Source: Malus domestica
Taxonomy: Eukaryota; Streptophyta; Magnoliopsida; Rosales; Rosaceae
NCBI RefSeq assembly: GCF_042453785.1
Contig: NC_091671.1
Coordinates: 39,137,001 to 39,201,000 of the forward strand
DNA: 64,000 nucleotides
Direction: 5' to 3'
The notes under the pieces are model-generated. The model had not been told where the DNA came from and did no database searches. It was given only the letters and a program-made list of their open reading frames with translations. This document shows, piece by piece, positions 1 to 10,620 of this stretch (position 1 is its first letter; every line of letters begins with the position of its first letter). The position numbers and the translations under genes were made by a program.

Positions 1-237
1 TCAGTCATATCCGATATCCGAAATCCAGCAGGCCATGCTTCCAAGTGTTCTGTTGGAAATGGGCCGACCCGAATATGTATGCATAGAAGGCCCAATACAT
101 ATTTTTCTTTAAAACAAGTATTCTATTTTTATTTTACGATGAAGCCCACGCATTATGTGTGTAGATATTAAAAAAAATTATTTTTTTTCTTTATGATGAC
201 ATATGTGTGAGGTTTGAGAAAAGAAACAGCAAAATTA

Positions 238-455
238 TTTTTTTTCTTTTTAAAAATGGGGACAACTGGTGGTAAGTTACGGTTATCGACCTCTTCCAGA
301 GGCTGGGAAGACTCACAAAGACATTTCAGCCTCCTCCCAGTCACAAGTGTAGCTTCCACACCAGCAGCGAGTTTCGAACACGAAACCTCCAGTTTTTAGT
401 TTTAAGGAAGCCTATTAATCTGTCATTTATCATTGGGTCATCAGCTAGTGGTTAA
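238..455 (-). mobile_element. SINE-like retroposon with target-site duplication
   Basis: The segment is flanked by a 17-bp near-perfect direct repeat (221-237 and 456-472, one mismatch). The plus strand starts with a T-rich stretch at the left end, which would be the poly(A) tail of a minus-strand element. A box-B-like motif (GTTCGAAACTC) lies near 371-381 on the minus strand, with a weaker box-A-like stretch near the right end. Together these fit a tRNA-derived SINE. The A-B spacing is larger than usual, so the family assignment is tentative. Confidence 0.5.
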
Positions 456-472
456 AAGAAATAGCAAAATTA

Positions 473-1132
473 GATTGTGTGAAATTGTATTACTGCTCAT
501 AATTTTATTTTGATGAAAAAAACTAAATTGTTATAAATAAGCAAAAATTAGATAAATAACATTTGTTAAGAGCGAGAGCGAATCAGATGTAATATATCAC
601 ACTGTTTTGTTTATTAACTATAGAAAGATTGCAGGAAAAAGAGAAATTGGAGAATGCAAAAAATATTATGACTTGTCTTTCTTTTCTTATTGCTTTTGTA
701 TTGTATGTTTTGAGCACTAGTAGTGCTCTATTTGCTCTATTTATAAAGCAACTACCATGAAAATTTACAAAAACTTCACTATTTAGCATATGAATATTTA
801 CTGTATACATGTGAGCAAATATTCTCACTGATTACAACACTCCCCCTTGGATACCCACATATCAATATCAGTTACCTCGTTAAAACATTGCTTGGAAAAA
901 CCCAGTAGAAAAAAAAATCATACCGAAAGAAAAAAAGTACAACTTTACTATAATTCTAAGTTAATGAGGAAACGAAGTAAGAAGAACAAGAACAAAGAGA
1001 AGGAGGGAGAGGAGAGAATATATGGGTATTTTCTCACAGCTATTGGTGACTATTTTGTCACCTATATTTGAATAAATGAGAAAAGAATAAACGCAAGTGA
1101 ACAAGAGTATGCGCAGAAAAGAAAAATAAGCG
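473..1132. other. AT-rich intergenic sequence
   Basis: No recognisable gene. Short A/T-rich reading frames on both strands lack similarity to anything I know. It is upstream sequence of the OSCA/CSC1-like gene. Confidence 0.6.
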
Positions 1133-1140
1133 TATAAAAA
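1133..1140 (+). promoter_or_regulatory. Possible TATA box of the OSCA/CSC1-like gene
   Basis: TATAAAAA lies about 410 bp before the ATG at 1549, followed by a pyrimidine-rich leader with CT runs around 1330-1345, as in many plant 5' UTRs. The position fits a core promoter with a leader of roughly 380 nt. No start site is proven. Confidence 0.35.
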
Positions 1141-1548
1141 TCATTTTCTTCATTTTTTTAATTTTGTTTTTAAGAAATCATATATTTTCCAAAAAAAGAA
1201 AAAAAGAATGTAAAGTAATTGAAGGGTAGATCGGTCAAAGAACAAATTCAAATATCCCCTGCCAACGTTCAGAAGCGTGAGTCCAGCGAGGCCAAACACG
1301 CCTCCGAGCTTGTTGGCGCCATCCAACCGCTCTCTCTCTCTTCTGCCACCCATTTCCAAACATTTCCACCCAAAAAATCCCAAAATTTCACAATTCTCAG
1401 CCCAAATTTCGAGTCTCCACCCGTAATCTCACCACCAACCACCGTCGCCGTCACGGAATCCGAAAAGCTTTCGTCTTTCTGACTAGAAAGGCCGTTCGTT
1501 CGTGATCCCTTAACCTGTAACTTCCGCTGTGTCAAATAATTCATAAAA

Positions 1549-4500
1549 ATGGCGAATTTTCAAGATATTATGATGTCAGCAGCCATCAACATTCTGTCTG
1601 CATTCGGATTTCTGGTGGCGTTTGGTCTGCTGCGGCTGCAGCCGTTCAACGACAGAGTCTACTTTCCGAAATGGTACCTCAAGGGGATGAGGGGAAGCCC
1701 CACGAGCTCCGGCGCCACCGTCAGGAAATTCGTCAATCTGGACGCCAAAACCTACTTCAAGTTCCTCAATTGGATGCCTGCCGCGCTGCGGATGCCCGAA
1801 CCGGAGCTCATTGATCACGCCGGCCTTGATTCCGCCGCTTACATTCGGATTTATGTGCTCGGGTAGCCAACTTCCTTCATGCTTTTGCAAATTTAAATTT
1901 TTTGAGCTAATTACGATATACGTCTTTGAGATTTGGGGTCACTTTCAAAGAGGGACCCAAAATGTCAATTTTGTAGGGTCACTAAAGTATTAACGATTCA
2001 AATCATTTTTGTGTCTGACCGAAATTGAACGAGACAAAAAGAGTTGGTATGAGGCACCTGTTATGTAGACGTGCATGGAGGCCTAGATGGTTAGATACGA
2101 CGCCGTTCTAATTACTCAACAGTTTAATACTTTAAGGTCGTAATGTGAGAAATTGTACGGAGGGGAAGATGTCTAGACACAAGAGGTTTGAATTGTTGAC
2201 GGTTCAAATAATTAGAGCTCATTTGAATGTGTGTTTTGAAATGACTGAAAGCGTTTTTGGTGAAAATATTTGTAGAATCAATCATTAGTAAATATGCAAG
2301 TAAATCCTGAAAAAGTGCTTCTTGAAAGAAGCGCATAACTGGTGTTTCTTGCAAAAAGCACTTAAAGTGCTTTTGAAACCCAAAAATATTTTTTCTAAAA
2401 GCGCTTTCATTCATTTTAAAAGCACATCCAAACGAGCCCTTAGTAATGTAAGGAAACTGCAATGGCATATCCCTTGAAATTGACCTCGAACCTAAGGTGT
2501 ATTTTGCAATTAGCTCTCTTTAGTTCGTTGTATGTCATAGAATTACCGAATCCCATTTGAAATTCAACGTGTCGTGAGAGGAAAATCGCCTATTATTTTG
2601 AAGTTAGACCTCTTCCAACTGTTAAGAGAGGTACCGCTAGAGTAAGAGCTAGTTCGTTCAGAACACATCGTGTTAAAACACTCGGAGTGCACATAACATG
2701 TTACATGTTTTCGAAACTCTTGCTAATTAACTCAGTAAATGACTTAATGATACTCATTTCACACAGCTTGAAGATATTCGTCCCCATAACCGCGCTTGCG
2801 CTTGGTGTTTTGGTGCCTGTCAATTATATGAGCAATACGCTGGAAAGGAGCCGTGAAGTAGTATTCAGCGACATTGATAAACTCTCAATATCCAATATTC
2901 CTTCTGGATCTCCCAAGTAAGTTTTTCATCTCCATTTCCATTTCCCCATGTTTTCTTCTTCTTTGTGAGAGGTACCCTACAGACGTCGTGGTCTCAGACC
3001 CAAGTTTTTTTTGTATCGTAGACAGGAGTGACAAGAGATGATCTTAATACTTAGTGCTACCATAGTTTTTCTGCCCTCAAAAGTTCATTACTTTTATACA
3101 ATCCAAATCTGAGTTCTCTTTTGTTTTCGGTCTTATAGGTTTTTCGCACATCTCGTGATGTCTTATGTATTTACCTTTTGGACATGCTTTGTTTTATACC
3201 ATGAGTACAAGACAGTGGCTACTAAACGGCTTCAATTTTTAGCATCTGAAAAGCGTCGTCCTGATCAGTTCACGGTGAGGCATCCCCATGGTGGTCTGTT
3301 TAGTTTTTTCAGTTATCTGTTTTTATACTTTGAGGAATCTGTTTACTCATAGCTGGGTTAGTTTTTTAGTTTGTAATTGTTTACGTTAACTCTACGTCCC
3401 TAACAGGTTCTTGTGAGGAATGTACCCCCAGATCCTGATGAATCAGTCAGTGAGCATATCGAACATTTCTTCTGTGTAAACCATCCCGGTCACTATCTTA
3501 CGCATCAAGTAAGCGAGTTGCTGAACTTGGTTAGTTTTACTAGTTTGATCTGCGAAGGAATCAGCATATATATACTACTGAAAAACAAATTTAAAGAACA
3601 TATATTAAACTATAAACCGACATTGAAATCAATTGTGTTACTTTAAATGCTTGTAGGTTGTATACAATGCAAATAAACTTGCACAGGTGGTCGACAAGAA
3701 GAAGAGTACGAAAAATTGGCTTGTGTACTACCAAAACAAGTTTGAGAGAAATCCCAAGACAAAGCCTACTACAAAGGTTTCTTTCTTTGCGTAACTTGAT
3801 TTTTATGTTCTTGTGAGAGTCATTTGTTAATGTTTTGATTCCGTTGAGTTCGTCATCTCATATCCCATTAGACAGGTTTCTTGGGCCTATGGGGAGATAG
3901 AGTCGACGCGATTGATTACTACAATGATACGATCAAGAAATTGGTCGAAGAAGTGAGTATTTTTAAGGAGCATGTTTTCTTTCTTGTCACACAATGATAT
4001 GTTGGACAGTCTGTGTTTGTTTCGTTCGTGCGTTCTAGATGCATAATAATGTAGATTTCATGCAGGAAAAGCAAGAACGAGAAAAGGTTATAAGTGATCC
4101 TGATGCCATAATGCCTGCAGCATTTGTTTCATTCAAAACGCGATGGGGAGCAGCTGTGTGTGCTCAAACTCAGCAGTCACGTAATCCTACCATCTGGTTG
4201 ACGGAGTGGGCTCCTGAGCCACGCGACATCTATTGGAATAACCTTGCAATTCCATACGTTGAACTCAACGTGCGAAAATTGCTCATGGGTGTTGCCTTTT
4301 TCTTCCTTACTTTCTTCTTCATGATTCCAATTGCGTTCGTCCAATCTTTAGCTAACATCGAGGGGATTCAGAAGGCCCTTCCTTTCTTGAAGCCACTACT
4401 TCAGATGTGTGTCCCTGTTTCATTCTATTAGTATTGATTTCTTGTATGTGGTTTTAACTAATACAAAAAGGTTTTAAATCCTATCCCTTCTTTTCGTTTG

Positions 4501-5969
4501 TTTTTCTCTTGCAGAAGTTCTGTCAAGTCTGTTGTCCAAGGGTTTCTTCCAGGAATTGCATTGAAGATATTTCTCGCTATACTTCCCATGATTCTTATGC
4601 TTATGTCAAAGATTGAGGGCTTAACATCACTCTCACATCTGGATAGGAGATCTGCAGCGAAGTATCATTTGTTCATACTTATCAATGTGTTCCTAGGAAG
4701 CATTGTTACTGGAACGGCACTTCAGCAGCTTGAGAAACTTATGAACGAGCCCTCAACCGAGTAATGTCATAATTTTCCACAACTTAGTAGTAATGTTGGC
4801 ATTGGCATTTGTGTGTACAGACTTGAAATTTTCAAACTTTCTTAATCAATGATGGGATAATATGACAGGAAATGTACGATTGCTTTTGCAGGTTCACAAA
4901 AACTGTTGGGAGGTCCATCCCAATGAAAGGTACATTCTTCATCACTTATGTCATGGTTGATGGTTGGAGTGGAATCGCTGCAGAAATCCTCAGATTGGTG
5001 CCGTTAATTTTGTTTCACCTCAAGAACACATTTCTGGTTAAGACAGAACAAGATCGGGAGCAGGCAACTGATCCCGGTTCCTTGAATTTCGCTACAAACG
5101 AACCTAGGACACAATTATATTTTCTGCTGGGTCTTGTTTATTCTGTTGTCACACCTATACTACTTCCTTTCATTCTCATATTCTTCGCTTTCGCCTACGT
5201 GGTTTATCGTCATCAGGTATGCTATCTAATACCAGCATTATGCCATTAGTAAATGCAGATTAGCTCATTGTTAGGTGGCTCTAATGGTTCCTTTTTGCTG
5301 CCAGATTATTAATGTCTATGACCAGAAATATGAGAGTGGCGCGGCCTTCTGGCCACAGGTGCATCTTCGTGTAATTATCGGTCTAATCATAGCACAAGTT
5401 CTACTAATGGGGTTGTTTAGCACATTAGGCGTTGCGAAATCAACATTCATTCTCATCCCGCAACCTATTTTGACACTCTGGTTCCATAGAGTCTGCAAGG
5501 GGCGATTCGAATCAGCATTCCTAAAATTCCCACTACAGGTAATTAGGTTGAAGTTCCCGGTACAAAGTTTTGTTAGTTATGTATAGAATGCCATTACCAT
5601 AACGGCACATTTCTTGAGTTCTCATGCGTTTACTAACACACACGGAGTCATAAAAATGTGCGGCTCTCGCATTCTGAATGCCGTTACTATACCGTATTCT
5701 TAGCAATACCATATTCTCAATGTGCTTGGTTTGGCAACAAACAGGAGGCAATGGTGAAGGATACGGTCGAGCGTGCAACGGAACCAAACCTGAATCTGTT
5801 GAACTATCTGAAGGACGCTTACGTGCATCCCGTTTTCAAGGGAGGGCAGATGCAGAATCACGAAGTAGACGTTGACGAGGAGGAGAGCAGTCCTCTTGTT
5901 GTTACAAAGAGAACGTCTCAAATGGGAAGTAAACACGAGTCCGATGCCGGTCCTGAAATTCGCAGTTAG
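1549..5969 (+). CDS. CSC1-like / OSCA1-type hyperosmolality-gated calcium-permeable channel
   Basis: Eleven exons by my reading: 1549-1862, 2767-2916, 3139-3274, 3407-3508, 3657-3776, 3872-3952, 4066-4406, 4515-4760, 4892-5216, 5305-5538, 5745-5969. All introns are GT-AG, phases match, and the total is 2274 nt (757 aa), the usual family size. The N-terminus (RLQPFNDRVYFPKWYLKG) and the core motifs KTRWGAAVCAQTQQS, WLTEWAPEPRDIYW, VVQGFLPGIALKIFL and FFITYVMVDGWSG are hallmarks of the DUF221/RSN1_7TM family. The order is an N-terminal TM segment, a cytosolic PHM7-type domain (about 200-360), then the hydrophobic 7TM pore region. Known members are mechanosensitive, osmotically activated cation channels of plasma and inner membranes. 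The start was chosen because MANFQDIMMSAAINIL aligns with family N-termini. The acidic C-terminal tail is variable in the family. The OSCA1 clade is likely; the exact paralogue cannot be told. Confidence 0.93.
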
Positions 5970-6876
5970 TTTTTCTTTCCGGCAGACACATCTTTTAGGT
6001 TCAAAGCCCTTCTCTCTTGTAAATGCACGAGGATCATGGACTTTATAGTGTTCATTCTGTGGATAATAGGGGGAGATTGCAGACATATTAGAAAGTCAAT
6101 GTAGCAATGGAGCCTAATCTGTATGTTTAAACATGATTATTTTTTATTTACCAGCAATTCACCGTGTGATATGGAAGAAATTCTTAAATGTAACCGAGCG
6201 TATACATAAAAGTTTCAATTCACATTAAATTATTATTGTGGTTAACATTTGCTTTCATAATTACTCATTAAACTAATCGGGCTTGCTGGTTTAGTACGTA
6301 TTCTTGGACTCTAGTTTGAGACCCCATAATTTTTCTTCTGATAATATTATATTCGAGAGAGGAGCCGTTTTAGAATTTTCTTTTCTCATACAGGCGACCA
6401 GATGGGGTGAGATCTGTGCTTAAAATATAATTATCGTTGAAACTATTGATATACAAATTTGTGAAAATATTGACTATACAGGGTGTTGCTCGGGTGGGAT
6501 GGAAATAAGATAATGAACACTCATTTTTTTATAATCAATAAAATTTGTAAGACAAGTTGTGTGACACGTCAACACAAAACAGAATTTTTGACAAAATTGT
6601 GACAGAATGACCATAGTAATTTGACTACATTCATCGATGTTCAATTACGGGAACTATCGAGTCGTTCAATTTATGGACCATTTGTGATTAAAACCCCTTA
6701 AAAATATTATTAATCATAACAAAGTTTGAAGTTTAGCAAAATCGGACGGTCGAGCATTTTCGTAAGAACAGTTCAAGTCACTCTCACCCATCTCGATCTC
6801 GATCATCTTTGCTGCGTTGTGCGGCACATAAAATCCTGACAACTTTTCAGAGAACGAAATCCCAACAACTCTCTGC

Positions 6877-6883
<7 letters not shown>
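5970..6883. other. 3' flank of the OSCA gene and ISA2 upstream region
   Basis: No gene seen. The first 100-200 bases are likely 3' UTR of the OSCA-like gene. The rest is AT-rich spacer leading to the ISA2 leader; no clear TATA box was identified. Confidence 0.5.

Positions 6884-6921
<38 letters not shown>
6884..6921 (+). repeat. CT microsatellite in the ISA2 5' leader
   Basis: A nearly pure (CT)n run lies just upstream of the inferred leader splice site at 6968/6969. CT/GA tracts are common in plant 5' UTRs and core promoters. Length polymorphism is likely. Confidence 0.8.
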
Positions 6922-6923
<2 letters not shown>

Positions 6924-6963
6924 GCTGTTTCTGCATTAGTCTGATTCTAACTGAGCAGGTCCA

Positions 6964-7489
6964 ATGATGTAAGTTCGTATCTCCCTCTTTGTTGTCACCA
7001 AATCTCTCATTTTGTTAATGCTTATGATCTTCTGTCTAGTTGCTTACCTGCTGATGCATTTGATTTTTTTTTTTTATCAATTTTAGTTTTTAAACTTGAA
7101 TTATGAACAACCCATCTGGATTTTTGTTGTTGTTTATACTCGAATTATGAGCAACCCATCTTAGATTTTCTCAGATTTGAAACTGGGTTCAACTTATTTT
7201 CTTGATTCATATAGTTTTTGATCATTTGTGACAACTCCCATGGATCCTGTTCTTTCTTTGATTTGATGGGTTTATGATGTGTATCTGTGTTGTCATTGCA
7301 ATTGTATGTTGCAGCATGAAAAATTTGGAAATTATATGCTTCTTTATCGAATGCCGGTGATTGAAGAAGTTTGTTCATGAGATGATGATTTTCTAGGATC
7401 CAAATATATTAGGGAGATGTGGAAAATTTGTTTGTTTTTAACGAAAATTAATTTGCTTTCTCTTGAACAGAATGCCTCTGGACATTTGA
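6964..7489 (+). promoter_or_regulatory. Leader intron and short upstream ORF of ISA2
   Basis: A donor (GAT|GTAAGT at 6968/6969) and an acceptor (TTGAACAG at 7463-7470) define a 502-bp intron in the 5' leader. After splicing, an ATG at 6964 reads across the junction as a seven-codon upstream ORF (MIMPLDI) ending with TGA at 7487-7489, 29 nt before the main ATG. A second ATG inside it shares the stop. Splicing is inferred from consensus sites only. Confidence 0.5.
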
Positions 7490-7518
7490 GTAGGAGACCT
7501 TCGTGTTTGCGCTCTAGG

Positions 7519-10131
7519 ATGGCAACTCTTCCGCTGTCAATCGCCATGCAGGCCTCCTGTTGTTTGAATTGTGGAACCACTGAATTGTCTAAGCTGACTG
7601 CTGCAAATCGTTATAGACACAGGCACAATGGTCTGCGTGGTTCTGTAAAACTGGGTATAGAGAGAAATCTAGTTTTCGGAGAAGTTGTGCAGAACTTCAA
7701 GGAAACGCCTCTAAGGGACCGTGACTTGAAAGTGTATGCTACATCCCGAGTTTCTGTTGAGCCAATGGAGCAAAGAGTCTACACCAGTACTGAAACTGAA
7801 GAAGCAGGCAAGGTATCAACTTATCGATTTAGAACAGAAACTGGGGATATGGTAAAAGTTTTTGTTAGAATGAAGAATGCCAAATGCATTGTGAATATTG
7901 AAGTTTCATCGTTGCACCTGTCTAGTAATGATAGATTACTGGTACTGAGTTGGGGAATTTATAGATCTGATTCATCTAGTTTCATGCCTTCGAATTTCAG
8001 AAGTTCGACCCCAGCTGACAGAACCACCACCCTTGAAACTCCATTCACTGAGACTTGTTCCGGCAGGTTTACTCTCGAATTGGAGTTTGAGGCTAAACAA
8101 ATCCCCTTCTACCTCTCGTTTATTTTGAAATCCCCCGCAGATGCTGATTCGAGTGACTTGGACATAAGAAGTCATAGGAAGACAAATTTCTGTTTCCCGG
8201 TTGGTTTTGGTCGAGGCTATCCCGCTCCATTGGGTCTCTCTTTTTCTAATGATGGTTCCATGAACTTTGCCATCTTTTCAAGAAATGCAGAAAGTGTAGT
8301 TTTATGCTTGTATGGTGAGACCACAGCTGAAAAACCTGTGTTGGAGCTCGATCTAGATCCATATGTTAATCGATCAGGTGACATCTGGCATGCGTCATTT
8401 GAAAGTGGATGGGATTTTGTGAGCTATGGTTATAGATTTGATGAAGGGAATGTCTTGCTGGATCCATACGCTAAGATCATTTCGAGATCTGTTCCTCATG
8501 GGACAGGGTTGAAGTATCTTGGAAGGCTATGTGAGGAACCTGCTTTCAACTGGGCTGGTGACGTTCGACCTGACTTAGCAATGGAAAAACTTGTGGTTTA
8601 TCGGTTGAACGTGACACGTTTTACAGAGCATAAGTCTAGTAATCTACCAACCAATATAGCAGGCACTTTTTCGGGTTTGACAGAGAAGTTGGAGCATTTA
8701 AAACACCTGGGTGTGAATGCAGTTTTATTAGAGCCTATTTTCCCATTTGACGAGCAAAAGGGTCCATATTTCCCTATCCATTTCTTTTCACCTATGAATT
8801 GGTTTGGACCTTCTAGAGGGCCTGTATCAGCTGTCAATTCTATGAAAGACATGGTGAAAAAATTTCATGCCGACGGAATAGAGGTCCTACTGGAAGTTGT
8901 TTTCACCCATACCGCTGAGGGTGAAGCTCTGCAAGGAATCGATATCTCATCTTATTATCACATAAACGGGGTTGCGGATTTGAAAGCCAGAAATGCTTTG
9001 AATTGTAACTATCCTGTTGTGCAACAAATGGTATTGGATAGTCTTCGATACTGGGTGACTGAGTTTCACGTTGATGGCTTTTGTTTTATAAATGCATCAT
9101 CTCTGATGCGAGGGTCTAAAGGTGAATACTTATCTCGCCCACCTTTGGTCGAAGCAATTGCTTTTGATCCGCTACTCTCGAAGACCAAGATCATTGCAGA
9201 CCGCTGGGATCCTCATGGCTCGGTACCAAAAGAAACTCGCTTTCCTCATTGGAAGAGATGGGCAGAAGTGAATTCGAAATTCTCTAAAGATGTGAGGAAC
9301 TTTTTGAGGGGTGAGGGCCTTCTTAGTGACCTTGCTACACGGCTCTGTGGGAACGGGGACATCTTCTCGGATGGACGAGGGCCAGCATTCGCTTTCAACT
9401 TTATTTCCCGGAATTCCGGACTTCCTCTCGTGGACCTTGTTAGTTTCAGTGGTGTTAAGTTAGCTTCAGAGCTGAGTTGGAATTGCGGGGAAGAAGGGCC
9501 TACAGATAAAACTGCTGTACTTGAAAGGCGACTTAAACAAATTCGTAATTTTCTCTTTATCTTGTTTGTTTCACTCGGCGTTCCTGTTCTTAACATGGGA
9601 GATGAGTGTGGACAATCTACAGGCGGTTCCCCTGCATACAGTGACAGAAAAGCTTTCGATTGGAACGCACTGGGAACAGGTTTTGCTACTCAAACCACAC
9701 AATTCATTGCGTTTTTAAGTTCGTTTAGGATAAGGCGGAGCGACCTACTTCAGGAGAGGAACTTCTTGAAAGAAGAAAACATAGACTGGTACGGGAGTGA
9801 TCAATCTTCTCCAAAATGGGAAGATCCGTCCTGCAAATTCCTTGCCATGAAGCTGAAACCAGACGAAGAGGAAGCGACCGAACCAGGAGATGTTTCTCCC
9901 CCTATATGGGGTGACTTGTTTGTTGCCTTCAGTGCAGCAGCTCGTTCAGAGACTGTCATTCTGCCTCCGCCTCCGGAAGGTATGGGATGGTTCCGTTTGG
10001 TCGACACGGCTCTTCCATTTCCAGGTTTTTTCTCAACCGACGGCGAGCCAGTTCCGGAACAAATGGCGGGTTTGTTTGCGTACCAAATGAAGTCTCACAG
10101 TTGTGCTCTGTTTGAAGCCAGATGCTTGTAG
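7519..10131 (+). CDS. ISA2: Isoamylase 2, chloroplastic (non-catalytic debranching-enzyme subunit)
   Basis: One uninterrupted 870-codon exon, as in Arabidopsis ISA2/DBE1. The frame is open further upstream to an ATG at 7417, but that one falls inside the inferred leader intron, so the ATG at 7519 (MATLPLSIAMQ) is preferred. The N-terminus looks like a plastid transit peptide. A CBM48-like domain is followed by a GH13 barrel (about 240-760). The GH13 active-site regions are altered: EVVFTHT replaces DVVFNHT (about 457), VDGFCFIN replaces the DGFRFD nucleophile motif (about 517), IADRWD replaces the IAEPWD acid/base motif (about 556), and FNFISRNSG lacks the HD pair (626-634). ISA2 is known to be inactive itself and to assemble with ISA1 into the heteromeric isoamylase that trims pre-amylopectin during starch-granule synthesis. 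It is tail-to-tail with PAC. Confidence 0.95.
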   Translation: MATLPLSIAMQASCCLNCGTTELSKLTAANRYRHRHNGLRGSVKLGIERNLVFGEVVQNFKETPLRDRDLKVYATSRVSVEPMEQRVYTSTETEEAGKVSTYRFRTETGDMVKVFVRMKNAKCIVNIEVSSLHLSSNDRLLVLSWGIYRSDSSSFMPSNFRSSTPADRTTTLETPFTETCSGRFTLELEFEAKQIPFYLSFILKSPADADSSDLDIRSHRKTNFCFPVGFGRGYPAPLGLSFSNDGSMNFAIFSRNAESVVLCLYGETTAEKPVLELDLDPYVNRSGDIWHASFESGWDFVSYGYRFDEGNVLLDPYAKIISRSVPHGTGLKYLGRLCEEPAFNWAGDVRPDLAMEKLVVYRLNVTRFTEHKSSNLPTNIAGTFSGLTEKLEHLKHLGVNAVLLEPIFPFDEQKGPYFPIHFFSPMNWFGPSRGPVSAVNSMKDMVKKFHADGIEVLLEVVFTHTAEGEALQGIDISSYYHINGVADLKARNALNCNYPVVQQMVLDSLRYWVTEFHVDGFCFINASSLMRGSKGEYLSRPPLVEAIAFDPLLSKTKIIADRWDPHGSVPKETRFPHWKRWAEVNSKFSKDVRNFLRGEGLLSDLATRLCGNGDIFSDGRGPAFAFNFISRNSGLPLVDLVSFSGVKLASELSWNCGEEGPTDKTAVLERRLKQIRNFLFILFVSLGVPVLNMGDECGQSTGGSPAYSDRKAFDWNALGTGFATQTTQFIAFLSSFRIRRSDLLQERNFLKEENIDWYGSDQSSPKWEDPSCKFLAMKLKPDEEEATEPGDVSPPIWGDLFVAFSAAARSETVILPPPPEGMGWFRLVDTALPFPGFFSTDGEPVPEQMAGLFAYQMKSHSCALFEARCL

Positions 10132-10264
10132 CTTTATTAGTTAATCCATATAATTACTTTGTTGGTTAACTTTTAATAGGATACTTGGACAATAAGACAT
10201 TGCAGTGCAGTAAAGTAGCACATAAGTCACTGCTGTAAATTCCATGTAAATTTTTGTTTAAAGC

Positions 10265-10270
10265 AATAAA
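10265..10270 (+). terminator. AATAAA polyadenylation signal downstream of ISA2
   Basis: AATAAA lies 134 bases after the ISA2 stop codon, in a T-rich context. It is a plausible poly(A) signal, but plant signals are degenerate, so use is not certain. Confidence 0.4.
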
Positions 10271-10283
10271 GTAATTTTTATTG

Positions 10284-10545
10284 AATAATCTTTGATCTTT
10301 TGAAAACAACCACCACCAAACTTTATCTCACTAAATGGGGTCGACTGTATAAATCCTAGAACGTTTTGCGCCAAGTCTTCTGTTAGCTCTAAGTACTTTA
10401 TATCTGTTCTTAGTCTCTTTTCGAGTCTTCCTACTCTTTCTCTACCCATTATGCCCTGACCCTCCGTCTCAAAGTCACACTTTTTAACCGGAGTATTTGT
10501 AGGTCTTCCGTTCATGTGTCCAATCTTTGGTCTTTTGAAGTTAAA
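10284..10545. mobile_element. Decayed transposon-derived fragment
   Basis: The stretch with ATGGGGTCGACTGTATAAAT and following text resembles a sequence that recurs in plant genomes next to non-LTR retroelement (LINE-type) remnants. I recognise it only by memory of that repeat; no domain can be read. It sits between the convergent ISA2 and PAC 3' ends, so it may be part of a 3' UTR. Confidence 0.3.
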
Positions 10546-10620
10546 GAGAAACCCTTTACTCCTTTAGCAAGGAAAAAGAAAAGGCTACAAAAACTACAAA
10601 AAACAAGGAACACAATTTTG

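Noticed and set aside
7417..7518. Upstream in-frame start for ISA2 (34 extra residues)
   Set aside because: It lies inside or across the likely leader intron; the extra peptide looks unlike a transit peptide, whereas MATLPLS at 7519 does.
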